From: Syntrophorhabdaceae bacterium PtaU1.Bin034
GTDB lineage: Bacteria > Desulfobacterota_G > Syntrophorhabdia > Syntrophorhabdales > WCHB1-27
Assembly: GCA_002067405.1 (NCBI GenBank)
Contig: MVRP01000044.1
Span: 1-26,616, forward strand
Direction: 5' to 3'
DNA: 26,616 nt
A program made the position numbers and the translations under genes. Numbering within the stretch: position 1 is the stretch's first letter; each line of letters begins with the position of its first letter. Below the pieces are notes generated by a model. The model worked only from the letters and a program-made list of their open reading frames with translations. It was not told where the DNA came from and searched no databases. Below, piece after piece: positions 16,799-23,867 of the stretch.

Positions 16799-17374
16799 AT
16801 GTCACTTCCACACGCCCTTTTGGGTCTTATCAACTACAAACCGGCAACAGGGTACGAGCTGAAGGCGCGCTTCGAGCAGTCGGTCCATTTCTTCTGGAAC
16901 GCCGGGCTACCGCAGATCTACCGCAGCCTCAACGAGATGAAGTTAAAGGGGTGGCTCTCCCTGACCGTCCAGCACCAGGACGGGAGACCGAGCAGAAAGG
17001 TCTACTCCCTGACCCAGTCCGGTAGAGAAGAGCTTCTCAGATGGCTGTCGGAGCCGGGGGAGATGTCCGAATCCCGCCATCAACTGATGATAAAGGTGTT
17101 TTTCGGCAATCAATCGGGCATGGACTCCCTGGCCGACCATATCAAGGGATGGCGGGATCATCACCTGGCCATGGTCCGGACGTATGAAACGAATGCCTCC
17201 TCGCTCCTGGAACGGTACGCAGCCCTTGTCGGCTCTCCGGGTGACGCCTTCTGCTGGGGACTGACCCTCGATTACGGGAAGCGGCACGCCCAGATGGTGG
17301 TCGAATGGTGCGACCAAGCCCTGAAAGAGATAGAGGGATTGCAACAGAGAGGGGCAGAAAAGAAAGACAAGTAA
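16799..17374 (+). CDS. PadR-family transcriptional regulator
   Basis: This 191-residue protein has an N-terminal PadR winged helix at about residues 5-80 (PHALLGLINYKPATGYELKA, GLPQIYRSLNEMKLKGWLSL, the GRPSRKVYSLTQSGREEL wing). A helical dimerisation domain of the Vir_act_alpha_C kind follows, with GWRDHHLAMV and DYGKRHAQMVVEWCDQAL. ATG 16799 is preceded by a GGAGATGAG region; the ATG at 16786 is in another frame. The next gene starts 34 bases downstream on the same strand, so this regulator probably controls that SCP2-flavoprotein fusion. PadR proteins respond to phenolic or lipophilic ligands in known cases; the ligand here is unknown. Confidence 0.9.
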   Translation: MSLPHALLGLINYKPATGYELKARFEQSVHFFWNAGLPQIYRSLNEMKLKGWLSLTVQHQDGRPSRKVYSLTQSGREELLRWLSEPGEMSESRHQLMIKVFFGNQSGMDSLADHIKGWRDHHLAMVRTYETNASSLLERYAALVGSPGDAFCWGLTLDYGKRHAQMVVEWCDQALKEIEGLQQRGAEKKDK

Positions 17375-17408
17375 GTAAGACCGAACACCCGCCTATGAAG
17401 GAGGGCAC

Positions 17409-19466
17409 ATGAAACGAAGGCTTCATATCATCCTTTTTGTGACGTCTTTTCTCCCAGTGATCCTCTTCAAGCTCCTCTCCCGGGGAGGCGGGGGAACTAT
17501 CGGGCAGGTAAGGGCGGCGGTAGTTCTCGGTTTTGTCCTCGGGGTCGTCCAGTTCTTTCTCTCGAGAAGGCTGCTCCGTCACAACACGTACCTGGAGAAG
17601 GCATTCCTCGGTTTCCTCGGCATAGGGATCCTCTGGATCTTCCTGGCTCCGCCGGAGGCCGCCGGTCTCTTCGCCCTCTATTCCACATCCCTCCTTTACC
17701 TGACTCTCTTTCTCACGACCCTCGTGCCCCAGATGGCCGGGCGGGACCCCTTCACCTACGCGATCGCAAAGCAGTGGTACCCGGCCAGCGTCTGGAACAC
17801 GCCCGACTTCCGCATTATCAACCTCCGCATCACCTATGTCTGGAGCGCGATCTTTCTGGTCTGCTTTCTGTCGAGCTTCGGCGGCCACGGCAGGGTACTC
17901 TTCACTATCGTGATCCCTCTCGTCCTCATCCTCGCACTGGGCATCCCCTTCTCGAGGCGGTATCCGAAGCTCTATTTGAAGCGGCGGTTCGCGGTGGCCG
18001 GCATCGACCGCTCTGCAATGCCGTCGAGTGCCCGGGAGCTTGTTCTCGGCATGCCGGGGGTATTCGACGGGGTCAAAGGGCGGGATATCGCCGGGGATAT
18101 CCAGTTCGACCTCTCCGGCGAGGGGGGAGGACTGGTCTTCCTGTCCATGGCGGGAGGGCAATGCGCGAGCCATGAAGGAAGGAGCCCCAACCCCCTTCTT
18201 ACCATCAGGTCTCCGGCCGATGTATGGCTGAAGATCGCCTCCGGGGAGATAGACAGGCCGGGGGCCCTGATGGACGGTCTCTATACGGTTGAAGGCGATA
18301 TGGGCCTGCTGTCGCGGATGGGAGAGCTCTTCCGCCGACCCGGAAGCAAGTCTGACACCCGGCATGAGGTACGGAGAGATGGACCGATGAAGACAAGAAT
18401 GGAGCCTGTGCGAATACTGGCAGTGCAGGGAAGTCCCCGGCCAAAGACCGGCAATACCGCCGTTCTCCTGGAGCGGTTCCTGAAAGGGGCAGAGAGCCAG
18501 GGGGCGGTTACGGAGGTCATATACCTGAAGGAGAAGAATATCCGGCCATGCCAGGGCTGTTATACCTGCTGGACCAAGACACCGGGTGTCTGTGTGTTCG
18601 ATGACGACATGACCGAACTGCTCGAAAAGGTGAAGGCGTGCGACGTCCTTGTCTACGCGACTCCTCTTTATGTGTACAATGTCAGCGCCCTCATGAAGGC
18701 CTTTCAAGAGAGAATGATACCTCTCTTGGACCCGCATCTCGTCAAAGACGACGGCATCCACCGTCACCCCGGCAGGTTCGTGACTTACCGGAAGATGGTC
18801 CTTGTGGCAAACTGCGGTTTCCCGGAGGTCGCTCATTTCAACGGTGTAAGGCAGGTGTTCCGCCAACTTGAGCGATCTTCCGGCATGCCCCTGGTAGGGG
18901 AGATCCTGATGCCGGCCGGGGAGCTTTTAGCGCGGCAGGGTTTTAGACCGGTCGTCCAACCCGTGCTCGATGCGGTGTACAGGGCGGGTGTGGAACTGGT
19001 GACGGACGGCGCTGTCTCAAAAGAGACCGAAGCGGCGGTACAATCGCCGGTCATGGGAGCGGACGAATTCGCTTCCATGGCGAACATGTATTGGGACAGT
19101 CATGCTGAGGACGCACAAGAAGAGTCGCCTCTGCATGCAGGCAGGATAAACGACATGGACCAACTCCTGAGAGGCATGGCCGCCTCCCTCGACTCACAAG
19201 CTGCGGGCGACATGAAGGCGACGATCCAGTTCCGCGTCACCGGAAGTCAGCCGGGCAACTGGTTTCTTACCATAGGCGACGGGAAATGTACGGCAAGCGT
19301 TGGCAAAACGGCATCGCCGAGCCTCACCATTCATACGCCCTCCGATGTCTGGCTTGCTATTGCCAACCGGGAACTCAACGGGCAGAAGGCCTTTATGGAA
19401 GGGAGATACACGGTCGAGGGGGACATGGGAGTCCTTATGGCTATGCAGCGCATCTTCAAGAAGTAA
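17409..19466 (+). CDS. Fusion protein: membrane domain, SCP2, iron-sulfur flavoprotein, SCP2
   Basis: This 685-residue protein has an unusual layout. Residues 1-190 contain about five to six membrane helices. Residues about 205-310 are an SCP2 sterol/lipid-carrier domain (LLTIRSPADVWLKIASGEI, YTVEGDMGLL). Residues 333-530 are a flavodoxin-like NAD(P)H:FMN oxidoreductase domain with AVQGSPRPKTGNTA (338-351). Its Cys381-x2-Cys384-x2-Cys387-x7-Cys395 matches the compact cluster motif of iron-sulfur flavoproteins. Residues about 580-685 are a second SCP2 domain with matching motifs (LTIHTPSDVWLAIANRELNG, YTVEGDMGVL). GGAGGGC precedes the ATG. An internal ATG at 18387 with GGAGAG upstream could start a shorter soluble form. 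A membrane-bound reductase of a lipid-like or quinone-like ligand is inferred. Confidence 0.85.
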   Translation: MKRRLHIILFVTSFLPVILFKLLSRGGGGTIGQVRAAVVLGFVLGVVQFFLSRRLLRHNTYLEKAFLGFLGIGILWIFLAPPEAAGLFALYSTSLLYLTLFLTTLVPQMAGRDPFTYAIAKQWYPASVWNTPDFRIINLRITYVWSAIFLVCFLSSFGGHGRVLFTIVIPLVLILALGIPFSRRYPKLYLKRRFAVAGIDRSAMPSSARELVLGMPGVFDGVKGRDIAGDIQFDLSGEGGGLVFLSMAGGQCASHEGRSPNPLLTIRSPADVWLKIASGEIDRPGALMDGLYTVEGDMGLLSRMGELFRRPGSKSDTRHEVRRDGPMKTRMEPVRILAVQGSPRPKTGNTAVLLERFLKGAESQGAVTEVIYLKEKNIRPCQGCYTCWTKTPGVCVFDDDMTELLEKVKACDVLVYATPLYVYNVSALMKAFQERMIPLLDPHLVKDDGIHRHPGRFVTYRKMVLVANCGFPEVAHFNGVRQVFRQLERSSGMPLVGEILMPAGELLARQGFRPVVQPVLDAVYRAGVELVTDGAVSKETEAAVQSPVMGADEFASMANMYWDSHAEDAQEESPLHAGRINDMDQLLRGMAASLDSQAAGDMKATIQFRVTGSQPGNWFLTIGDGKCTASVGKTASPSLTIHTPSDVWLAIANRELNGQKAFMEGRYTVEGDMGVLMAMQRIFKK

Positions 19467-19491
19467 TCCGCACATACTCGGCTCGAAGAGG

Positions 19492-19572
19492 AACTTCAGT
19501 CCGTGTGATATGGACGCCTTCTTCGCCTCCGTCGAGCAGCGGATCAGCGGGATGCAGGGCCACGATGCTTAG
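19492..19572 (+). pseudogene. Remnant of the N-terminus of DNA polymerase IV (DinB)
   Basis: Translation around ATG 19510 gives CDMDAFFASVEQR, the hallmark N-terminal strand and helix of DinB Y-family polymerases, including the catalytic Asp. It then reads ISGMQGHDA and stops at 19570. Nothing else of the roughly 350-residue protein follows. It is a decayed or recombined stub lying between the fusion-protein gene and the tRNA-like relic. Confidence 0.65.
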
Positions 19573-19576
19573 CCGG

Positions 19577-19677
19577 TACTACAGTTTCGCTTCAGCCCTA
19601 AATCGCGGAAAGCGCACGGCGCCAATGTATACAGAACCGTGCAGGTACAAAAGTTACTACAATTTTACTACAGTTTT
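19577..19677 (+). repeat. 11-bp TACTACA-type repeats, left group
   Basis: TACTACAGTTT occurs at 19577. A tandem pair TACTACAATTT-TACTACAGTTT occurs at 19655-19676. The same unit recurs as a tandem pair at 19871-19892 on the other side of the tRNA-like sequence. Such 11-bp spaced repeats beside a tRNA gene resemble the arm-type binding sites of tyrosine integrases. No integrase gene is present in the window. Confidence 0.6.
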
Positions 19678-19700
19678 GGTGTATACTCTTAGAAATCGTT

Positions 19701-19769
19701 GCGCCCGTAGCTCAGCTGGATAGAGCGTTGGCCTCCGGATTCTAAGAGATCGGCTTTGCAGGGTTCGAA
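19701..19769 (+). pseudogene. Broken tRNA-Arg(CCG)-like sequence
   Basis: The 5' part matches a bacterial tRNA-Arg closely: acceptor strand GCGCCCG, TA, the D-arm GCTCAGCTGGATAGAGC, then TTGGCCTCCGGA with a CCG anticodon in the loop. The 3' half of the anticodon stem (TTCTA) does not pair with TTGGC. A T-loop GGGTTCGAA appears at 19761, but the T-stem partner and the CGGGCGC 3' acceptor strand are absent. It cannot fold as a tRNA and looks like an integration or excision scar. Confidence 0.6.
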
Positions 19770-19870
19770 AAAGCTGGTCAACCCCTTGATATTACTTGGT
19801 AGTCTCAAAGAAGCTGTCTAAAGCGATTTTACTAGATTACCCCCTTTTTTAACGGCTCTTCCTACATTTT

Positions 19871-19892
19871 TACTACAGTTTTACTACAGTCG
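19871..19892 (+). repeat. 11-bp TACTACA-type repeats, right group
   Basis: Tandem units TACTACAGTTT and TACTACAGTCG lie directly next to each other, about 100 bases downstream of the broken tRNA-like sequence. They match the left group in unit sequence and 11-bp period. Together they bracket the tRNA relic, as arm sites bracket the core of an integrase attachment site. Confidence 0.6.
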
Positions 19893-20062
19893 ACTTCCCA
19901 TTGGTCCCGAGGCTTTTCCAAAGCGCATCTGAGTGCAGTTAAGGCCGGCAAGTGTCAACCTACCGGCTAAAGTCAAGCCTTTTGCAGACCTTAAGTGCTT
20001 TTTACGGCCTTTCTTGACTTTGGAAACACCCGTCACTTAACGTGATCTTGGAAGACGGCCCG
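19893..20062. other. Intergenic stretch without recognised gene
   Basis: Together with 19573-19870 this is about 490 bases with no coding sequence. It holds only the repeats and tRNA relic described separately. A short dyad GCCGG...CCGGC occurs near 19945-19970. The strand is otherwise unremarkable and is broken by stops in all frames that I followed. Confidence 0.4.
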
Positions 20063-20776
20063 ATGAAAGAAGTGTTCTTATCCAACCATCTGCAACGAGA
20101 AGCGAACAAAAGTCTCGCGATCTGCCTGGTATCTGCGGCCGTCGTTCTGGCTCTGCTGGTTGCCGGCATCGCCATGACAAGCGTTCTCGTTATCTGGGCC
20201 AGCATGGTCGCCCTGGCGATCTCCGGTTTCATCGTGACCAATCACGGCCGCACTTACATGACCTACCGCTGCGGGATGCAAGGCGAGCGGATTCTGCGTG
20301 ATCGACTCCGCTCGTTGGCACTAGGTGACGAACACACCGCCTACTACAACCCCCCGACCACCGGCAACGGAAAGACGTCCGACATCGACTGTGTCCTCGT
20401 CGGTCCCCTCGGACTCTTTGTGCTCGAGGCAAAGCATCATCGGGGCCTCATCTTCCAGAGAAACAGCATCTGGACACAAATCAAGGCCGGTAGAAGGGGC
20501 ACCCCCTACGCCGGTCATCTCGGAGACCCTGCCGCTCAGTTGTCTCGCAATATCAGAAGGCTCAAGACATCGCTAAGACAGGCTGGCTTGGACGCAATCT
20601 GGATCCATGGCGCTATCGTCTTCACGAACGCTCGGGCCGTCCTTGACATCGAGGGACTCCGTTGGCTTAAGGCGGTCGCGGTCAAGGATCTTCACCAAGT
20701 CTTCACCGGAAAAGCTTTCCTGCCTCTCGATCAGGTCGACAGGATAAACGCCTGCCTCTCCGCTTCCGCGAAGTAA
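20063..20776 (+). CDS. Membrane-anchored NERD-domain protein
   Basis: This protein of about 237 residues has two N-terminal membrane helices (roughly residues 20-65) followed by a NERD nuclease-related domain. Domain features are GMQGERILRDRLRSL, the core SDIDCVLVGPLGLFVLEAKH with the Asp...Glu-x-Lys arrangement of the restriction-endonuclease-like fold, and later WIHGAIVFTNARAVL. The start is placed at ATG 20063 with GGAAG 8 bases upstream; GTG 20042 in the same frame is an alternative. NERD proteins are predicted to process DNA or RNA, often in mobile or defence-like regions, but few have been tested. It follows an attachment-site-like scar, which fits an accessory gene. Confidence 0.85.
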   Translation: MKEVFLSNHLQREANKSLAICLVSAAVVLALLVAGIAMTSVLVIWASMVALAISGFIVTNHGRTYMTYRCGMQGERILRDRLRSLALGDEHTAYYNPPTTGNGKTSDIDCVLVGPLGLFVLEAKHHRGLIFQRNSIWTQIKAGRRGTPYAGHLGDPAAQLSRNIRRLKTSLRQAGLDAIWIHGAIVFTNARAVLDIEGLRWLKAVAVKDLHQVFTGKAFLPLDQVDRINACLSASAK

Positions 20777-20868
20777 TACCCGAATAGTGATCTAGACAGC
20801 CCGACCCAAGAGGTAGCGTAGGCTCGTCTGGAATACCTTGATTAGGCAATTGCCGAATAATGAAAACC

Positions 20869-20893
20869 GACCCGGCGCGAAGCACGGGTTTTC
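20869..20893 (+). terminator. Probable terminator after the NERD gene
   Basis: The stem ACCCG / CGGGT around a GCGCGAAGCA loop is preceded by AAAA and followed by TTTT. It lies about 95 bases downstream of the NERD stop and before the regulatory region of the HD gene. Confidence 0.5.
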
Positions 20894-20909
20894 TGTTGCC
20901 GGAAGCGGA

Positions 20910-20955
20910 GTTACGCAAAAGTAACGCGCTACAATATGAATGTATCTATTCATAT
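20910..20955 (+). promoter_or_regulatory. Palindromic operator region upstream of the HD-domain gene
   Basis: Two dyads lie in this short region. GTTAC-GCAAAA-GTAAC is at 20910-20925. A perfect 8-bp inverted repeat, ATATGAAT-GTATCT-ATTCATAT, is at 20934-20955. A TACAAT -10-like hexamer (20930-20935) overlaps the start of the second dyad, although no good -35 is visible. The arrangement fits binding of a repressor or an activator-dependent promoter. The cognate regulator is not identified. Confidence 0.45.
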
Positions 20956-20985
20956 CATCCTCAAGCAAAAAGAAGAGAGGTGTCG

Positions 20986-22683
20986 ATGACAAGGATAACG
21001 GGAATGATGGAAAGGCTTCTTGGTGATCTCGCAGGCCTCTCCAAAAAAGAAGGCACGTTGCTCTTCGTTCGCTGGATAACAGGGGCGGACAAGAGTCTCA
21101 AGATTGGGTTCTTTACCGAATGGATGCGGTCTGAAGAGGACACGAAACTAAAGCGGACGCTTTTTGTCTCGTGGATGACCGCCGAAAGGGGGAATCCTAA
21201 GTTTCTCAAGGACATATGCATCAAGGCGTCGGCGGTCTGCATAACAAACGGCTTTGCCGGCCGGGATACGTCCGGGATCGAGGGATGGATGGAGCAGGTA
21301 TTCGAGAATGACATGACCCTCAAGCCGGGCGAGGTAGCCCGCCTGGCCATGAAGAAATTCGGGGTACCCCACAGGATGCTCCTTTTCGTGAAGAAGCTCG
21401 CCCGGACTGTAAAGGAAAGGATACGCCTCCGGCGGAGGACCGAAGCGGATGAGACCTGCGCAGTAAGCAGGGTTTCGACAACAACAAGGCTACTCGCTGA
21501 AGGCACTTACTCGATGGATGTTTCCCTCGCTGTGCCTGACATGGCTGCCTGTACCAGACCTGTCACTCAACTGACCCTGCCCGGCCTCCTCGATGAACCT
21601 CCCTCGCCGAACTCCAAACGGATGATCGAAGATTACGAAATTCTGATCGCTCCCTACCGGCCCCTCCTCGCTGGGCTTTCCTCGCTGGAGATCCTCGCTG
21701 AGCTTCTTAGGCTCCTCTACGAGGAAGGGGATGTTCCCTCGGTGGTCGACTGGTCGGGCAAAACCTCCGACCCGGAGTATATGAATCTCCGGGAGCACAG
21801 GCGCTTTCTTGAAATCCTTCAGGGCATCTCCCTCTACGACCACACGTACAATGTCCTGAAGACAGCACTGGATATCGCCCGGGACACGTTCCGGCAGCGC
21901 CATGACCTGCTGCTCCCTTCCATTATCATCGCCGCCCTTGCCCACGATATCGGGAAGATCCCCTCCATATGGCGTTCCTCCAACGTGAAGAGCCGCCGCC
22001 ATGAATCGGTGGGGGCCGCGAAGCTGGAGGATATGCTGAGATCCCACGGTAACGAGGTATTCAAGAAAAGCCTTACCAAGGCGGTGAGGTTACACCATAC
22101 CGGCATAGATAACGACACTAACACGAGGATCATACTGGATGCCGATATCCGTGCGAGGGAGTATGAGATTACTTCCGCCGACCCCACCGTCACCATAAAA
22201 CCCATGAGAGAATGGCTGGACCTCACCCAGTTGGCCGAAATCATCCTGCCCGCTGTCAATGAGCTTAGCATCAGGAACCGAAAGACTGTGTGGAACGCCA
22301 TGTCCTTTAACGGCATTGTTTACTGCATACCGGAATACGTCCGTAATGTGCTCAAGCGTCTTGCATCAGAAAGGAAGGTCCTCGACTACCGGCTCGTCCG
22401 CCAGTCCTTTCAGACGGATAACAAAGCGGTCCTGATCGAGTGTGCCGGCATGCTGAAGGAACGCGGCTATCTGGCTTACGATGTCAAAGACGAACACTTC
22501 GGCCAGAGGTTCCTTTTCGAATCAAGCGTCCCCGCCATAGGCCAACGGTCGTTATACGCCATTCCTATCCAGGAACGGTTCTTCCCCGCGCAACCGTCGC
22601 AGCTTGAAAAGCGAAAGACGGATTATCTGAAGACAATCGTCTCCGTGAGACCTGTCGTCGGCAGCTACGAGCGAACGAGATGA
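20986..22683 (+). CDS. HD-domain metal-dependent phosphohydrolase-like protein
   Basis: This 565-residue protein has a central HD domain. His286 (YDHTYNVL), His320-Asp321 (ALAHDIGKIP), His339 (RHESVGAAKLE) and His370-His371 (RLHHTG) give a full set of metal ligands, so hydrolase activity is plausible. Such domains act on nucleotides, cyclic nucleotides or phosphate esters. The roughly 230 N-terminal residues and the C-terminal region (from about 430) match nothing I recognise; the latter may be a winged-helix fold. ATG 20986 is chosen for the GAGAGG site 5 bases upstream; the frame is open further up to 20860. It ends 21 bases before the convergent DUF1254 fragment. Relaxase-associated HD proteins are one possible relative. 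Confidence 0.75.
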   Translation: MTRITGMMERLLGDLAGLSKKEGTLLFVRWITGADKSLKIGFFTEWMRSEEDTKLKRTLFVSWMTAERGNPKFLKDICIKASAVCITNGFAGRDTSGIEGWMEQVFENDMTLKPGEVARLAMKKFGVPHRMLLFVKKLARTVKERIRLRRRTEADETCAVSRVSTTTRLLAEGTYSMDVSLAVPDMAACTRPVTQLTLPGLLDEPPSPNSKRMIEDYEILIAPYRPLLAGLSSLEILAELLRLLYEEGDVPSVVDWSGKTSDPEYMNLREHRRFLEILQGISLYDHTYNVLKTALDIARDTFRQRHDLLLPSIIIAALAHDIGKIPSIWRSSNVKSRRHESVGAAKLEDMLRSHGNEVFKKSLTKAVRLHHTGIDNDTNTRIILDADIRAREYEITSADPTVTIKPMREWLDLTQLAEIILPAVNELSIRNRKTVWNAMSFNGIVYCIPEYVRNVLKRLASERKVLDYRLVRQSFQTDNKAVLIECAGMLKERGYLAYDVKDEHFGQRFLFESSVPAIGQRSLYAIPIQERFFPAQPSQLEKRKTDYLKTIVSVRPVVGSYERTR

Positions 22684-22704
22684 TGGATGTCTTTCGGGTG
22701 TGGG

Positions 22705-22950
22705 TTACAGGCTTTGGTCCTTCCAGATGGGCAGCACGTTATAGCCGGAACCGAACACCTTTTCGGAGCCGTCGCGCATGGCGAGCATGTTCACTACCGG
22801 CAGCGCGCCGAGATACACCTTGACGGCGCGCTGGAAGAGGTGCTCTTCCACCAGGCGGGCTCTCGCCTCCTCCGCGGGGTAGCCCTTCGGGAAGGAGAGG
22901 TCGGCGAGATCGTCCCAGCTCTTGTCTTGCAGCATGCCTTCGTTCTTCAT
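22705..22950 (-). pseudogene. C-terminally truncated DUF1254 protein
   Basis: The ATG at 22950 has AAGGAG 8 bases upstream. The 81 residues include FPKGYPAEEARARLVEEHLF, QRAVKVYLGALPVVNMLAMR and GSEKVFGSGYNVLPIW. This is the conserved N-terminal part of DUF1254/DUF1214 proteins, which normally run beyond 400 residues. After IWK the sequence departs from the family and stops four codons later, where the convergent HD gene ends. The gene is therefore broken by a deletion or recombination. DUF1254 genes are often found near arylsulfatase genes, and an arylsulfatase C-terminus lies at the window end. Confidence 0.7.
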
Positions 22951-22987
22951 GACTGGGCTCCTTATCGTTATTGTCGTGTGCCCAGTC
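22951..22987 (-). promoter_or_regulatory. Inverted repeat around the DUF1254 ribosome site
   Basis: A perfect 8-bp inverted repeat, GACTGGGC at 22951-22958 and GCCCAGTC at 22980-22987, encloses the AAGGAG ribosome site of the truncated gene in a 21-base loop. It could be an operator or an mRNA hairpin; no partner is known. Confidence 0.35.
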
Positions 22988-23107
22988 GGCAGTCCTCCGG
23001 ATTCGTCGACCACCAGGCGGAGTAAAAGAGAGTTTCTTTGACCTTCTGCCGACAGAGGTCTCCTCCTCAGAGGACCGCGATGTCCCCGGTCACCCCTGGC
23101 CCTTGCC

Positions 23108-23389
23108 TTAACGTGCTTTAAGGCCGTCCATAACATCCTTGGCGCTGATGTTTCCTTTTATTCCCATTTCGCTGAAGAGATCGATGGTCTCCGCTAACGT
23201 CAGATTGAGCAGGTCGGCGGCTTCCCGGAGGGTTAGTTTGCCCCTCTCGTATGATTTAGCCACGTACAGCTCGAAGCCGAGCCTTGTGAGCTTGCGCAAA
23301 GAACTGTTCTTTTCGAGCTTCTCGGAACGGGCTACGTAATCGATCGCCCTATCGATCTCCTCCGGAATTCTGATCGATTTGACTTTCAT
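23108..23389 (-). CDS. Antitoxin: ribbon-helix-helix plus UPF0175-like protein
   Basis: This 93-residue protein begins with a ribbon-helix-helix DNA-binding segment (MKVKSIRIPEEIDRAIDYVA) and ends with a UPF0175-like helix-turn-helix part (ERGKLTLREAADLLNLTLAE, then LFSEMGI). It is expected to bind and neutralise the PIN-like protein encoded just before it and to repress the shared promoter. Its ATG overlaps the toxin stop as ATGA, which shows tight coupling. Its position after the toxin is the reverse of most such pairs. Confidence 0.8.
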   Translation of the reverse strand: MKVKSIRIPEEIDRAIDYVARSEKLEKNSSLRKLTRLGFELYVAKSYERGKLTLREAADLLNLTLAETIDLFSEMGIKGNISAKDVMDGLKAR

Positions 23390-23859
23390 GCCCTTTCCTC
23401 CAGCAGAAGTTTGGTAACGCTGTATTCCTCATCGCTAATGAAGACCGAGAGCGCCTCAAGCCGTTGCAGGGCCGTCTTTCGATCAATATCGCCTTTTTCG
23501 TACTGCGCGTGAATGAGCAAAGCGGGGACTGTGAATGGGATTCCCGCCGCACGGAGGCTGCGGATCAGCTTGGTGTCATCGGTGGCTATGACCGTGTAAC
23601 GGCCTTCTTTGAAAACATCAACAAGGGCCTGATCTCCCGTCGAATGATGGGGCGAGGATTCCTCGGCCACCGCGATCAACCCGTTCTGAATATTCTGATC
23701 TACCAAGTCGGCGTCGGGCTGACCCTTGATCCTGCCGGCTTCGACTACCTCGCGTTGCACGGTCCGAGGAATGGTAACTTCCATGCACTTGCAAATCGGC
23801 TCTTTCAGCCCGGATTTTGTCAGTTTGATCAAACAGTCGGCATCCATGAGAACCTTCAT
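23386..23859 (-). CDS. PIN-like (DUF3368/VapC-type) toxin
   Basis: This 157-residue protein starts with MKVLMDADCLIKLTKSG, the first PIN strand with acidic residues at 6 and 8. Further acidic candidates are Glu37 (QREVVE), Asp76 (GDQALVDVF) and Asp94-Asp95 (VIATDDTKLIRSL). This matches the metal site of PIN ribonucleases. A VPALLI segment follows, as in DUF3368 proteins. It would be a single-strand RNase whose activity is held by the co-encoded antitoxin. The predicted promoter leaves almost no leader before the ATG. Confidence 0.8.
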   Translation of the reverse strand: MKVLMDADCLIKLTKSGLKEPICKCMEVTIPRTVQREVVEAGRIKGQPDADLVDQNIQNGLIAVAEESSPHHSTGDQALVDVFKEGRYTVIATDDTKLIRSLRAAGIPFTVPALLIHAQYEKGDIDRKTALQRLEALSVFISDEEYSVTKLLLEERA

Positions 23860-23867
23860 TGTAATCT

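Noticed and set aside
17142..18866. Long 574-codon minus-strand open frame opposite the PadR/fusion genes
   Set aside because: It is highly charged and repetitive in composition with no recognisable domain, while the plus strand at the same place encodes clear PadR, SCP2 and flavoprotein motifs. It is an antisense shadow of a G+C-rich gene.
19577..19892. Repeats considered as a CRISPR array
   Set aside because: The units are only 11 bp, in direct tandem pairs without regular spacers, and no cas genes are present.
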